NCBI GenBank assembly: GCA_009602725.1
Contig: WELB01000020.1
Span: 531,139 to 547,007 of the forward strand
Direction of reading: 5' to 3'
DNA length: 15,869 nt
Source: Spirogloea muscicola
Taxonomy: Eukaryota > Streptophyta > Zygnematophyceae > Spirogloeales > Spirogloeaceae
In this document: positions 9,667 through 15,869 of the stretch, one piece after another
Layout of the letters: every line of letters starts with the position of its first letter
Position numbering within the stretch: position 1 is the stretch's first letter
Notes under the pieces: generated by a model
What the model was told of the DNA's origin: nothing
Database searches by the model: none
Seen by the model: only the letters and a program-made list of their open reading frames with translations
Made by a program: the position numbers and the translations under genes

Positions 9667-9669
<3 letters not shown>
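6108..9669 (-). CDS. Secreted glyoxal/galactose-oxidase-like copper radical oxidase, catalytic residues intact (GLOX2)
   Basis: Nine minus-strand exons join with consistent phases: 9576-9669 (5' end lost), 9128-9318, 8680-8973, 8091-8322, 7775-7952, 7550-7656, 7174-7420, 6847-7045 and 6108-6485. Donors include GTATGC, GTACAA, GTTAGC, GTGAGA, GTAAGG, GTGAGT and GTAGAA; all acceptors are CAG. Exon 1 encodes a signal peptide (LWLAALALAAAVVAAAALPP, then ANA) and joins to VCGQYKVVVEDLGISPMH; the intron has a CTAAC branch-like site about 25 nt before its acceptor. Family motifs: TFCSAGHTLPTG (Tyr-Cys cysteine), SSRWYPSSIRLPNGN (cross-linked Tyr), ILLPTGDVLMIQG, ARIYHSSVTVGPD (axial Tyr and Cu-ligand His), FQTHANTMGQHL (second Cu His) and SWVQVGGYPA at the end of the DUF1929-type domain. 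It is expected to oxidise aldehydes or alcohols with H2O2 release in the cell wall space. After WVQVGG the frame runs through about ten prolines and 60 residues I do not recognise to a stop at 6108; that tail is uncertain. The start codon is hidden by the A/N/G block. Confidence 0.88.
6320..6344. repeat. (GGC)n / polyproline-coding triplet run at GLOX2 C-terminus
   Basis: On the minus strand the triplets read CCG in frame with GLOX2 directly after VQVGGYPA. This is the same reading register as the proline run that precedes GLOX1 at 3845-3889. Confidence 0.8.
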
Positions 9670-9758
<89 letters not shown>

Positions 9759-9759
9759 N

Positions 9760-9792
<33 letters not shown>
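9668..9792. other. A91-N-G33 homopolymer block, probable assembly artefact
   Basis: Ninety-one A residues (9668-9758), one N (9759) and thirty-three G residues (9760-9792) with no interruptions. Two unrelated pure homopolymers meeting at one N are more like degenerate read or contig ends than natural DNA. The block cuts the signal-peptide exon of GLOX2 and hides its start codon, promoter and 5' UTR. A true poly(A) tract from a retroposed tail is the alternative. Confidence 0.8.
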
Positions 9793-9795
<3 letters not shown>

Positions 9796-10029
9796 GAGGA
9801 GTGGCTGCAGTGTCGGGAGGTGGGGTGGCGGTGGGGGGGTGGGCTGGCCAGCCGGCCAGCCGGGGGCCCCGCCACCCCCCGACGCCGACGGCCCGAGCTC
9901 GCCGGCGCGTCGCCCGGGCGCGTGCGCTGACGGGGCGCGCACCGTTCGTTCCCATCTCTCCCATCTCATCTCCTTAGCGCTGAAACACTCAGTGACTCAA
10001 GTGGGCCACGAGGCACCCAGTGGCCGGGT
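9793..10029. other. Very GC-rich stretch without a recognisable gene
   Basis: High G then C runs, including CCAGCCGGCCAGCC tandem motifs near 9848. This could be the 5' flank of GLOX2 if the homopolymer join is correct. Open frames here are long only because the composition contains few stops. Nothing more specific is visible. Confidence 0.4.
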
Positions 10030-10125
10030 CCCTTTTCCTCTTCTGGCGCCTTCGAGCTTCGTTCACTCTTTCTGGGCTGGTGGCCGCTTACAGCCATCGC
10101 CCTCTACAGAAGCGTCTTTCTCTTT
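10030..10125 (+). repeat. Orphan LINE 3' UTR-like repeat, + strand
   Basis: CTTTCTGGGCTGG at about 10067, then CAGCCATCGCCCTCTACAGA and AAGCGTCTTTCTCTTTTC follow the same order as in the 3' UTRs at 10561 and 11724. The stem is weak in this copy. It faces a reverse-orientation copy at 10140-10260, giving a head-to-head pair. Confidence 0.5.
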
Positions 10126-10139
10126 TCTGAATGGGAGCT

Positions 10140-10260
10140 GCTGTTTTGGAAAATTGCTCGCCTCTATAGAAGAGGGCCTGGCAAAGCCAGGCCAAAAAGA
10201 TTGGACAAAACCCAAAGAACCGGAAAAGGGTGCCGAGAAGATCCCCTCCCTCTCCTCCGC
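10140..10260 (-). repeat. Reverse-orientation LINE 3' UTR copy with covariant hairpin
   Basis: Read on the minus strand, CCGGTTCTTTGGGTTTTGTCC is followed by the hairpin GGCCTGGC, TTT, GCCAGGCC (10193-10175) and then CTCTTCTATAGAGGCGAGC. This matches the order after copy 2 (847-1000). Against the 946-964 hairpin, the third base pair is changed from G-C to C-G on both arms, leaving an 8-bp perfect stem. Confidence 0.6.
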
Positions 10261-10465
10261 CATTCGTCGGGTCATTGCGCTTACCGCGCGCGGCCAGTCG
10301 CCTCTCGCGAGGCACGCCGCCCATCCCGCCGCCAGCAAGCTGCCCCGCCCCCCCGCCGCCGCCCCCGCTGCGGCCGCAACAGCGGTTCGGCAGCGCCGCC
10401 GGCCTGGCTGGGCCCCGGCTCGCGGGCCCAGCCGCCGCGCGGCCCCAGCGCACGGCAGCAAGCGC

Positions 10466-10640
10466 CCCCCATTACTGACTGTTCCGTAGCTGCTTGAACC
10501 CATTTGTGCTAGCTTCAGCGCTTTCCCTGGCCCCTCCGAACTTTGTTTATCATTATTTCTGGGCTGGCCTCTCACAGCCACCGCCCTCTCCTGGAAGCGT
10601 CTTCTTTTGCACCCCTCTCCCCTATGGGACAAGCCCACTT
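10466..10640 (+). repeat. LINE 3' end, copy 5 (stop codon and 3' UTR)
   Basis: The TTACTGA at 10472-10478, CGTAGCTGCTT at 10485, TGTGCTAGC, CCCTGGCCCCT and GGGCTGGCCTCTCACAGCC at 10561 align in order with the bases just after the stop of copy 3 (12364-12470). Recognisable protein sequence before the stop has been lost or replaced by GC-rich DNA. The segment ends in CCTGGAAGCGTCTTCTTTTGC and CCCCTATGGGACA boxes. Confidence 0.55.
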
Positions 10641-11319
10641 ACTTCTCTAAGCTGGCATTATCGCACACAAAGTGCCCTCCTCTTGGCAGGAGGAGGGCAA
10701 TTTCCAGTTACCAGGACTTTTTTGCACGGCTCGAATTTGGCCTTCCTTCAGTTTCCATGCGCACCGCGCGCGCCTGCTCTCTTGGCAGGCCCCCTCCGCG
10801 GTCAGGGCCGCCGGGGTCCCCCCTGTTATTACATATCCTCCACTAAATCCTCCTGGCCGGGTCCGGTCGGGGCGGCGGGTTGCGCCGCGGTCGGGCCCAG
10901 CCACCTGATGCCCCCCTGTACGGTACGGGATGCCGCCCTGCCACGCGGCGTGGCAGCCGCTCCTTCCGGGCCGAGTGTGCGCCAAACGTGCACCACGTGG
11001 CAGTCATTCGTGAGTCCCGCGACGAAGCGCCCCTGCCACCATGGCAATCTTGTCGTGTGCTGGCCGGTCAACGCCGCACGATTGCCGCGTGGCGCCCGCT
11101 CCGGCGCCGCCGGCGGGCCCCGCCGTCGCGCCACCCTGGCGGCTCGCTGGAGCCGGCGCGCACGTGCCGGCGCGCCCGCCGGCTGGGGGCGGACTGCCGC
11201 CCGCCCCAGATGCGGCCCGCAAGAGACAAGCCGCCCGCCCACGTCGCCCTCCCTGACTGAACCCCGAGCTCGAGCCCCTTTGGGCCTCCCTGTAGCGGCC
11301 ACTGGCCTTGCTGACGGCT
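10641..11319. other. GC-rich stretch, no supported gene
   Basis: About 680 bp without recognisable repeat boxes. A 372-codon + frame (10494-11612) and a 157-codon minus frame (10829-11302) cross it, but both run through repeat modules, are full of Pro/Arg/Ala from composition, and show no domain I know. A CCACCATGGCA start context occurs at 11037. It may hold a further degraded element. I cannot assign it. Confidence 0.4.
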
Positions 11320-11575
11320 CTGTCCCTCCTCTTGTTTCCCCAGGCCCCTTCTCGTCCTTTGTACATTCTTTTCTGGTGCTGGCTTTTTCCAGCCCCTATC
11401 CTCAGTGGGCGAGCCCTTCCCTCTTGTTGAGGGCTTCTGCCAACACCTGTCCACACTCCCGGGCTGACCCTTCGTGGCGCTTCCGGGCAACCCCTTGGCA
11501 CTCCGACTCCTTCAGACCTTGTCCATCCTTTTGGGCTGGCCTCTCCCAGCCACCAATTAATCTGGCCGCGCTTGC
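11320..11575 (+). repeat. Two orphan LINE 3' UTR modules, + strand
   Basis: First module: CCAGGCCCCTTCTCGTCCTTTG, GTGCTGGCTTTTTCCAGC near 11376 and CCCTATCCTCAGTGGGCGAGC, the same order as 12421-12490. Second module: CTCCTTCAGACCTTGTCCAT at about 11508, TTTTGGGCTGGCCTCTCCCAGCC and a further CACCAATTAATCTGGCCGCGC. It matches the left arm of the palindrome at 13031 for about 65 bp. Confidence 0.6.
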
Positions 11576-11689
11576 TTCTTACGAAGGACCCTTCGCTCCG
11601 TCCATTAAGTAATTGTCCGACCGGGAAAGCTTTTGGAGAAGTCCATTTGGAAGCCCCGTTCTCCTTTTGTGGAAAAGCGCTTTCTGGCC

Positions 11690-11850
11690 CCTTCGGACCT
11701 TCGTCAGATCTTTGGACCGGCTGTTCACAGCCCTTGCCCCCTTTGGGAGAGCCATTTCTCTTCTTTTCACTCCTCCAGATTTCTCACAGCCCTCGCCCCG
11801 TGTGACAGAGCTTCCTCTCTGTCCGTGGGCTGGCCTACTACATTCTCCGC
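11690..11850 (+). repeat. Tandem CAGCC/GGGAGAGCC modules, + strand
   Basis: TTCACAGCCCTTGCCCCCTT followed by TGGGAGAGCCATTTCTCTTC at about 11724-11763, then TCTCACAGCCCTCGCCCCG at about 11782, roughly 59 bp later, and GTGGGCTGGCC at about 11825. This suggests internal tandem amplification of one 3' UTR module. Confidence 0.5.
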
Positions 11851-11904
11851 TCACTTACTCGTGATTGTAAAGTTGATTCATCCTACCGGGCTAAACCACC
11901 GGGC

Positions 11905-12368
11905 AGCGCTTTTGGCGGGCCACGTCTTATTCTTGACGTGGTGACCGCTGACCCCCTACGACCGCTCACACCCCGCCCAGTGTGCCTCCAAGGCTGGGTA
12001 TGCCGTAGCCTGCGCCGCTCGGGCCAAGGAGCTCAAATACGCACACCACCCGCAGGAAGACGAGTTCTTCCGGCTCGCCGTCGACACACACGGGGCATTG
12101 GGCGCTCGGTGGCTCGAGCTGCTCAAGCAGCTCTCACGTCACGCCATTGTCCGCCGCTTCCATGAGGAGCCGGTGGACTTTCATGCAGACGGGTTGCTAG
12201 CGCAGGTGTACCGCATGCGCTTGGCCGTCTCGCTGCAGAGGTCTATGGCCCGCGCGCTGCACCTGCGTGACGGCAGAGGCCCTCGCTGTTGCCTCTGGCC
12301 CTGGCCAGGACACCCGCTTCCATCAGCCCAGTTTCTTCCTTCTGACGCTGCTTAGCAGGGGTTACTGA
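11905..12368 (+). pseudogene. Non-LTR retrotransposon reverse-transcriptase C-terminus, copy 3 (frameshifted)
   Basis: This is the longest fragment of the family. An LILDVVTADPL segment (near 11930) is followed in another frame by SHPAQCASKAGYAVACAARA, then AKELKYAHHPQEDEFFRLAV, DTHGALGARWLELLKQLSRH and QVYRMRLAVSLQRSMARAL (ending near 12255). After a second frame change near 12270, AEALAVASGPGQDTRF leads to LTLLSRGY and TGA (12366-12368). The K-x-x-KY, hydrophobic VDTHGALG and Y-x-x-R-L-x-V-x-LQR features fit the tail after the polymerase domain in LINE-type proteins of algae (pattern memory, not a search). At least two frameshifts make it a pseudogene. Copies 1, 2 and 4 end with the same (T/S)RGY-stop. 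Confidence 0.65.
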
Positions 12369-12510
12369 GTGCTTCGTAGCTGCTTAGTTTCTTCTTGTGC
12401 TTGTTTTTCTTAGAGCTTGCCCTGGCCCCTTCTCGTACTTTGTTCTATTTTGGGCTGGCTTTTCCCAGCCCCTATCCTTTATGGGCGAGCCCTTCTCTCT
12501 TTTGGCACCT
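12369..12510 (+). repeat. LINE 3' UTR of copy 3 with hairpin
   Basis: After the stop come CGTAGCTGCTTAG, GCCCTGGCCCCTTCTCGTAC, then GGGCTGG-CTTTTC-CCAGCCC (12452-12471, 7-bp stem) and CTATCCTTTATGGGCGAGCC. The order is the same as for copy 2, copy 5 and the orphan module at 11320. Confidence 0.65.
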
Positions 12511-12529
12511 TCTGACCTTGTCATTTGTT

Positions 12530-12640
12530 TTTAGGCTGACTCTTCACAGCAAAGTGCCTTTGGGAGAGCCACTTCTTCCTCCGTACCAGCCTACAGAAGA
12601 AACTGGCATCTCCCAAAGAAAGTGGCTCTCAAAAGAGACA
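12530..12640. repeat. Head-to-head module pair (short inverted repeat)
   Basis: CCTTTGGGAGAGCCACTTCT at about 12558 faces the reverse complement of AAAGTGGCTCTCAAAAG at about 12618-12635. The arms are about 17 bp. It is preceded on the + side by GGCTGACTCTTCACAGC, a decayed hairpin. Confidence 0.5.
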
Positions 12641-12659
12641 AAAGGGAAGCAAAATTAGT

Positions 12660-12875
12660 TGTGCCAAAAGGGGGCGATGGCTGTGAAAATGCCAACCCAA
12701 AAGGAAATGGGCAAGGTCCGAAGGGGCCGGAAGCCCGACAGCCCCGCGCGTGGCCAGAAAAGAAAAGAGAAATGGTTCTTCCAGATTGACAGCAATGGCG
12801 GGCCCAAAGGAGTGGACAACGTCTGGAAGGGCCGGATAGAAATCGGGAAAACGCCTCCGAATTGACAGCGGTAGC
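12660..12875 (-). repeat. Two reverse-orientation 3' UTR modules
   Basis: On the minus strand, CCGGCCCTTCCAGACGTTGT near 12835, CCACTCCTTTGGGCCCGCC and then CCGGCCCCTTCGGACCTTGC near 12735, CATTTCCTTTTGGGTTGGC and TCACAGCCATCGCCCCC near 12680 each follow the consensus order CCGGCTCCTTCAGACCTTGT, CCATTCCTTTGGGCTGGC, CACAGCC. Confidence 0.55.
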
Positions 12876-12932
12876 TGTGAGTCCCCATGACTGCGGCCTC
12901 CGGTTTCCGTCAGGGCGACGTCTATCCGCCTG

Positions 12933-12972
12933 CTAGCAATTCGATTTGCACTTACTGACTAGAGGTTACTGA
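12933..12972 (+). pseudogene. Retrotransposon C-terminal tail, copy 4 (minimal)
   Basis: The frame QFDLHLLTRGY ends in TGA 12970-12972, matching the SDFLLLTRGY and SDLMLLTRGY ends of copies 1 and 2; a TAG precedes it at once. The hairpin module begins 59 nt downstream at 13031. Everything upstream of these eleven codons is missing. Confidence 0.5.
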
Positions 12973-13030
12973 GAGCCCCCTTGCTGCCGTCTTAGCACTT
13001 AGTACCTTGCTTTTTGCGCCATCCGGCTCC

Positions 13031-13135
13031 TTCAGACCTTGTCCATTCCTTTGGGCTGGCTTCTCACAGCCACCAGTCAGTTTGGCAGCGCTGTAATTGT
13101 GAGAGGCCGGCCCAAAGGAATGGACAAGGTCTGAA
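13031..13135. repeat. Near-perfect palindrome, 38-bp arms
   Basis: Left arm 13031-13068 (TTCAGACCTTGTCCATTCCT onward) and right arm 13098-13135 are reverse complements with two mismatches around a 29-nt loop. Each arm is one copy of the 3' UTR hairpin module, so two modules lie head to head. The left arm also matches 11511-11572 beyond the arm. Confidence 0.85.
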
Positions 13136-13239
13136 AGTCTGAAAGGGACGGATAGAAAAGTGCCATCAGTGCGATCTGCGGCGCAGCTGGCGGCAGACGA
13201 ACCGCCGATGGCCGCGCCGCATTCCCTCAGCTGCCAGGT

Positions 13240-13620
13240 CCAAGAATTTTGCCCAAAGAGATAAGAGAGAAAGACTCTTCCAGTAGAGGGCGATGGCTGT
13301 GTCAGGCAAATCGCAGACAAAGGAATGAGCAAATATAGCCGGAAAATCTAAAGCCCCCTCTGATGCGAGTGATTTCCCTGCCTTCCTGCAAAACAGTGTG
13401 AATATATTCCGCAAAACAGTGTGGAAGAATGGAAATGGGGCCCAAGCCGAGCCAACACACTGTTATGCAAGAGGCAAAGAAACAGCTCTTCCAAATGTGA
13501 GGCAATGGCTGTGAGAGATTGTACAAGCTCGTCCAAAGGGAGCGAGGGCTGTCAAAGGAAGTGGCTCTCCCAATGGGGGCAAGGGCTGTGATAAGCCACC
13601 CCGAAAAGAAATGACGGCGA
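13240..13620 (-). repeat. Cluster of reverse-orientation CAGCC modules
   Basis: On the minus strand, CACAGCC or CAGCC boxes occur near 13590, 13550, 13510 and 13292, followed by variants of GGGAGAGCCACTTCC, GGACGAGCTTG, GGAAGAGCTGTTTC and GGAAGAGTCTTTCTC. The first three are about 40 bp apart. Open frames crossing them are composition artefacts. Confidence 0.5.
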
Positions 13621-14031
13621 GGGCCATCATAGGCCAGCCCCGAATGCCGAAGAGATTTATTCTCTGGGCAAAGCTTCCCTTTCCAATGGCAGCTGTGGGA
13701 CACGGCGCGGCGGTTGGTCTCCAGCCGCCAGCTACGGCGCTAGGCGCTGCTCCCACCAGTGGCGCTCCCCGTGGCTGCGCGCTGGGCGGTGAGCGACCAG
13801 CGACGAGGGTGGGAGGCGTCGCGATGGCGCGCTTCCCGCCTCCGGGCACCACCGGTTGTCATGGCCAACGGACTGTTGCTGGGAAGTCTAACTTGACGGC
13901 GTGAGACGCAGTGAGGGCTGTCGTCACGTCGACGGCCTATTTGTGTCGATCTGACTATATTAGCTGGCCTTGCTTGACACGTGGATTCCTGCGGCTGAGG
14001 CATACATTTGTGGGTGTGATTCGAGCCAAGG
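13621..14031. other. Unassigned stretch with a TATA-like site
   Basis: GC-rich DNA to about 13870, with no recognised domain in any frame, then more mixed composition. CTATATTA at 13955-13962 lies about 70 bp before an ATG at 14032 and is the best core-promoter candidate in the area. There is nothing further to support it. Confidence 0.35.
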
Positions 14032-14190
14032 ATGGAACCTCCTCCAAGTCGAGATCGAGGCGACCGCTCATCAAATGAGGACTACAACAACAACGGAGCG
14101 ACTACAAGGGCCAAAGCCCACGCACGACAGGCAGGAGCTGCAGCAGCCAGTGAACCTTCGCTCGGACCCGCTTGCAACTGCGAGAAATAG
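14032..14190 (+). CDS. Unrecognised small hydrophilic frame
   Basis: Starting at ATG 14032 and ending at TAG 14188-14190, 52 residues begin MEPPPSRDRGDRSSNEDYNN, continue with an alanine-rich ARQAGAAAASEP segment and end in CNCEK. It lies 70 bp after a TATA-like box. I do not recognise a family. Charged, Asn-rich, low-complexity starts like this occur in gag/ORF1-type proteins, but no long frame follows. It may be a chance frame. Confidence 0.2.
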   Translation: MEPPPSRDRGDRSSNEDYNNNGATTRAKAHARQAGAAAASEPSLGPACNCEK

Positions 14191-15384
14191 TGGTGACTCT
14201 GCGGTGAGCAGCCTTGAGTATTAAGCTGCGTATCGCAAGCTTCACAGAAATTGAGCACTACTGCTCAGATCGCATCAGTTAAAGCTGTGGATTGAGGTCT
14301 AGTAGCATCACAGATTGCTTGGCATTCACTAATCCTGCACAAGTCAACATTTTGTGGACAAGGTACAGCACATTTGCTGGTGTGTATGCTCTTGCATCAT
14401 CGGGCAGTCGGAACCATCTGCCTTGACACTGGCATGACTCTCATCATAGTGTAGCGGGCTTGGCGACCCCATGCCCAAGAATGACTGGTGATCTGTGCTG
14501 GCGAATGAATGGCCACTGCAAGTTGAGAGCATGTGCTTCTCCAAGACGAGCGTGGTAATTCGTTGTCAGCCCACCAGCATGGACGGAGTCTGAGAGGAAC
14601 TACATGTCTTTTGCAATGTAGACTGCAATAGTCGTCCATTACTGAGCAGCATAATTCTATAAGACTTGAGGTGTCAAAGCTTGCGACAGGGAGGGGCGCT
14701 TGCATTCACTGATCACCAATTCTTGGGATGACTGCGTGGGGCCCAGCGTCCGCATCGGGCATGCCACTCGAAGCGATTGGCTGTCTGCAACTGTTACCCT
14801 TCACTGCTTTGGCACTGGGCATTGATGCTTTACGACAGGGCCGGCTCTTTTTGGGTGTCTCTTTGCACTTAAACATGCAGCGGACACTCCGCATCTCGTA
14901 AACCAAGCCAGCAATCGAGCCTTCCTACCCTAGGTAATCAACACAGACAAGGTGCTACCTTAAGGACGTGGCTGTTGAAGTAATACAAAATACCAGTTCA
15001 AAGAGGCTGATCTGCCTGGTGATGCTACTAGTATTATGACCTTGAGTTTTAAGGAGATACTGTTAAGGCAGCTGCTGCACAGGCGGCCGTTGCTAGAAGG
15101 GGCAGTTGGCAGCGGCCTCTCACAAGCTAAGGCAAGAGTACAGTAGAAGATATCGTAGTAAGGGGAGCGTCTGAGCACGTACTAAGGCACTGCTGCTCTG
15201 ACCCATGGACAGACAGGCGCTGTCCCGTCCTCAGCCTCTACTAGAGGCTCCATGTCTAGTCGCTGCAGCTATGTGCGGTGCATGACCAGGCCCGAGTAAG
15301 ACGAAAGAGTAAGGCACCGCCAAGGGCAATGATCTTTGAAAGCCAGAGCAAGTTGTCCTACACCTGTAAGGATGGCGGAAGTAA
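14191..15384. other. Stretch without a recognisable gene
   Basis: About 1.2 kb of moderate GC sequence. Minus-strand frames up to 102 codons exist (14397-14705, 14706-14906, 14960-15178) but lack conserved motifs, and splice-linked continuation could not be found. The repeat boxes that fill 9793-13620 are absent. The right part should hold the 3' UTR of the proline-rich frame if that is a gene. Confidence 0.45.
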
Positions 15385-15869
15385 TTAAGATGGGGGTGGC
15401 GGCATACGGGGTGGCGGAGATGGTGGTGGCCGTGATGGCGATGGTGGTGGCGGCATAGGGGGTGGCGGAGATGGCGATGGTGGTGGCGGGAAGGGCGGTG
15501 GTGGTGATGGCAGTGATGGCGGCGTCTTTGGTGGCGAAGGTGGCGGGCGTGGTGAAGGTGGTGGCCGCGGTGGTGGCGGAGGCCGCGGTGGTGGTGGTGG
15601 TCTTGGTGGTGGTGGAGGTCGACGTGGTGGCAGGGAGGGGGGCGGCGGTGATGGCGATGGTGGTGGCGGGAAGGGCGGTGGTGGTGATGGCAGTGATGGC
15701 GGTGTCTTTGGTGGCGAAGGTGGCGGGCGTGGTGAAGGTGGTGGCTGCGGTGGTGGCGGAGGCCGCGGTGGTGGTGGTGGCCTTGGTGGTGGTAGAGGTG
15801 GACGTGGTGGCGGCGGCGGCCGTGGCGGCGGCGGAGGCCGCGGAGGCCGCGGCGGCGGAGGTGGACGCG
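15385..15869 (-). CDS. Proline-rich (HRGP/pherophorin-hinge-like) protein, C-terminal part, runs off the window
   Basis: Read from the right edge on the minus strand, one frame stays open for about 160 codons and ends in TAA at 15385-15387. It is nearly all proline with regular SP, RPPP and SPPPP spacing, for example PPPSPRPPPSPPKTPPSLPS, FPPPPSPSPPPPMPPPPSP and the end PPPRMPPPPS. Serine-proline repeats are the classic substrate of prolyl hydroxylation and arabinosylation in chlorophyte cell-wall glycoproteins (HRGPs, pherophorin spacers). Only the rod-like part is in view, so flanking globular domains are unknown. The + strand is also open from 15388 as a Gly/Arg-rich frame (GGGGRGGGGG), which would be an RGG-type protein. 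I prefer the minus frame because it ends with a stop and keeps SP periodicity. Confidence 0.5.
   Translation of the reverse strand, partial: RPPPPPRPPRPPPPPRPPPPPRPPLPPPRPPPPPRPPPPPQPPPSPRPPPSPPKTPPSLPSPPPPFPPPPSPSPPPPSLPPRRPPPPPRPPPPPRPPPPPRPPPSPRPPPSPPKTPPSLPSPPPPFPPPPSPSPPPPMPPPPSPSRPPPSPPPRMPPPPS
15469..15810. repeat. Two 162-bp repeats at 180-bp period
   Basis: 15469-15630 and 15649-15810 differ at about five positions. The period of 180 bp equals 60 codons, so the proline-rich frame is kept. Both copies carry the only non-repetitive marker, GGCGTCTTTGGTGGC / GGTGTCTTTGGTGGC. This is a recent tandem duplication or a homogenised pair. Confidence 0.85.

Noticed and set aside
9261-10489. 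Long frames of poly-Lys, poly-Phe, poly-Gly or poly-Pro
   Set aside because: They are translations of the A91-N-G33 block.
10494-11612. 372-codon open frame on the + strand
   Set aside because: It crosses at least three repeat modules (FWAGLSQPP occurs twice because the module recurs) and unassigned GC-rich DNA. No domain, and composition explains the lack of stops.
14010-14032. Possible tRNA T-arm (GATTCGAGCC)
   Set aside because: No pairing T-stem, and no acceptor or anticodon arm in the flanks.
15469-15810. Repeat pair as a CRISPR or satellite array
   Set aside because: Only two long units with a period of 60 codons inside an open frame; this is a coding tandem repeat.

Overview
The window looks like nuclear DNA of a eukaryotic alga, most likely a green (chlorophyte-type) alga, although this is inference. 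The reasons are spliced genes with short GT-AG introns (about 118-422 bp), secreted glyoxal/galactose-oxidase-like genes with polyproline runs, an ABCC transporter with many phase-0 exons, a hydroxyproline-rich-type (SPPPP) reading frame at the right edge, and non-LTR retrotransposon tails. It is draft assembly: single N bases sit inside GC-triplet or homopolymer runs at 4044 and 9759, and gene structure breaks at these places.

Layout. Positions 1-1040 hold two retrotransposon 3' ends on the + strand; 1041-1848 holds no recognisable gene. The minus strand from 9669 to 1849 carries, in transcription order, a nearly complete oxidase gene (GLOX2, nine exons, signal peptide present but start codon lost in an A91-N-G33 block), an internal fragment of an ABCC transporter (four phase-0 exons, no nucleotide-binding domain), and a second oxidase (GLOX1, four exons, N-terminus missing). 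The ABCC piece is bounded on both sides by (CGG)n runs. Both oxidase frames enter those runs in the proline register, so GLOX2 and GLOX1 may really be two halves of one tandem-domain protein, with the ABCC piece placed between them by assembly or by a rearrangement.

Positions 9793-13620 are a graveyard of one repeat family in both orientations. Several copies on the + strand carry the same degenerate reverse-transcriptase C-terminus ending in (T/S)RGY-stop, followed about 50-110 nt later by a GGGCTGGC-loop-GCCAGCCC hairpin and a CAGCC-N-GGGAGAGCC-type box. A copy in the opposite orientation shows a compensatory base-pair change in the hairpin stem, which suggests a structured 3' UTR used for retrotransposition. 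One pair forms a near-perfect 38-bp-arm palindrome (13031-13135). Positions 13621-15384 are mostly unassigned, with one weak 52-codon frame behind a TATA-like site. Positions 15385-15869 carry a partial proline-rich cell-wall-type frame on the minus strand, built on a 180-bp tandem period.

Together the genes suggest extracellular matrix and peroxide chemistry (copper-radical oxidases, HRGP). GLOX2 keeps the catalytic residues. GLOX1 has lost or moved two of them.
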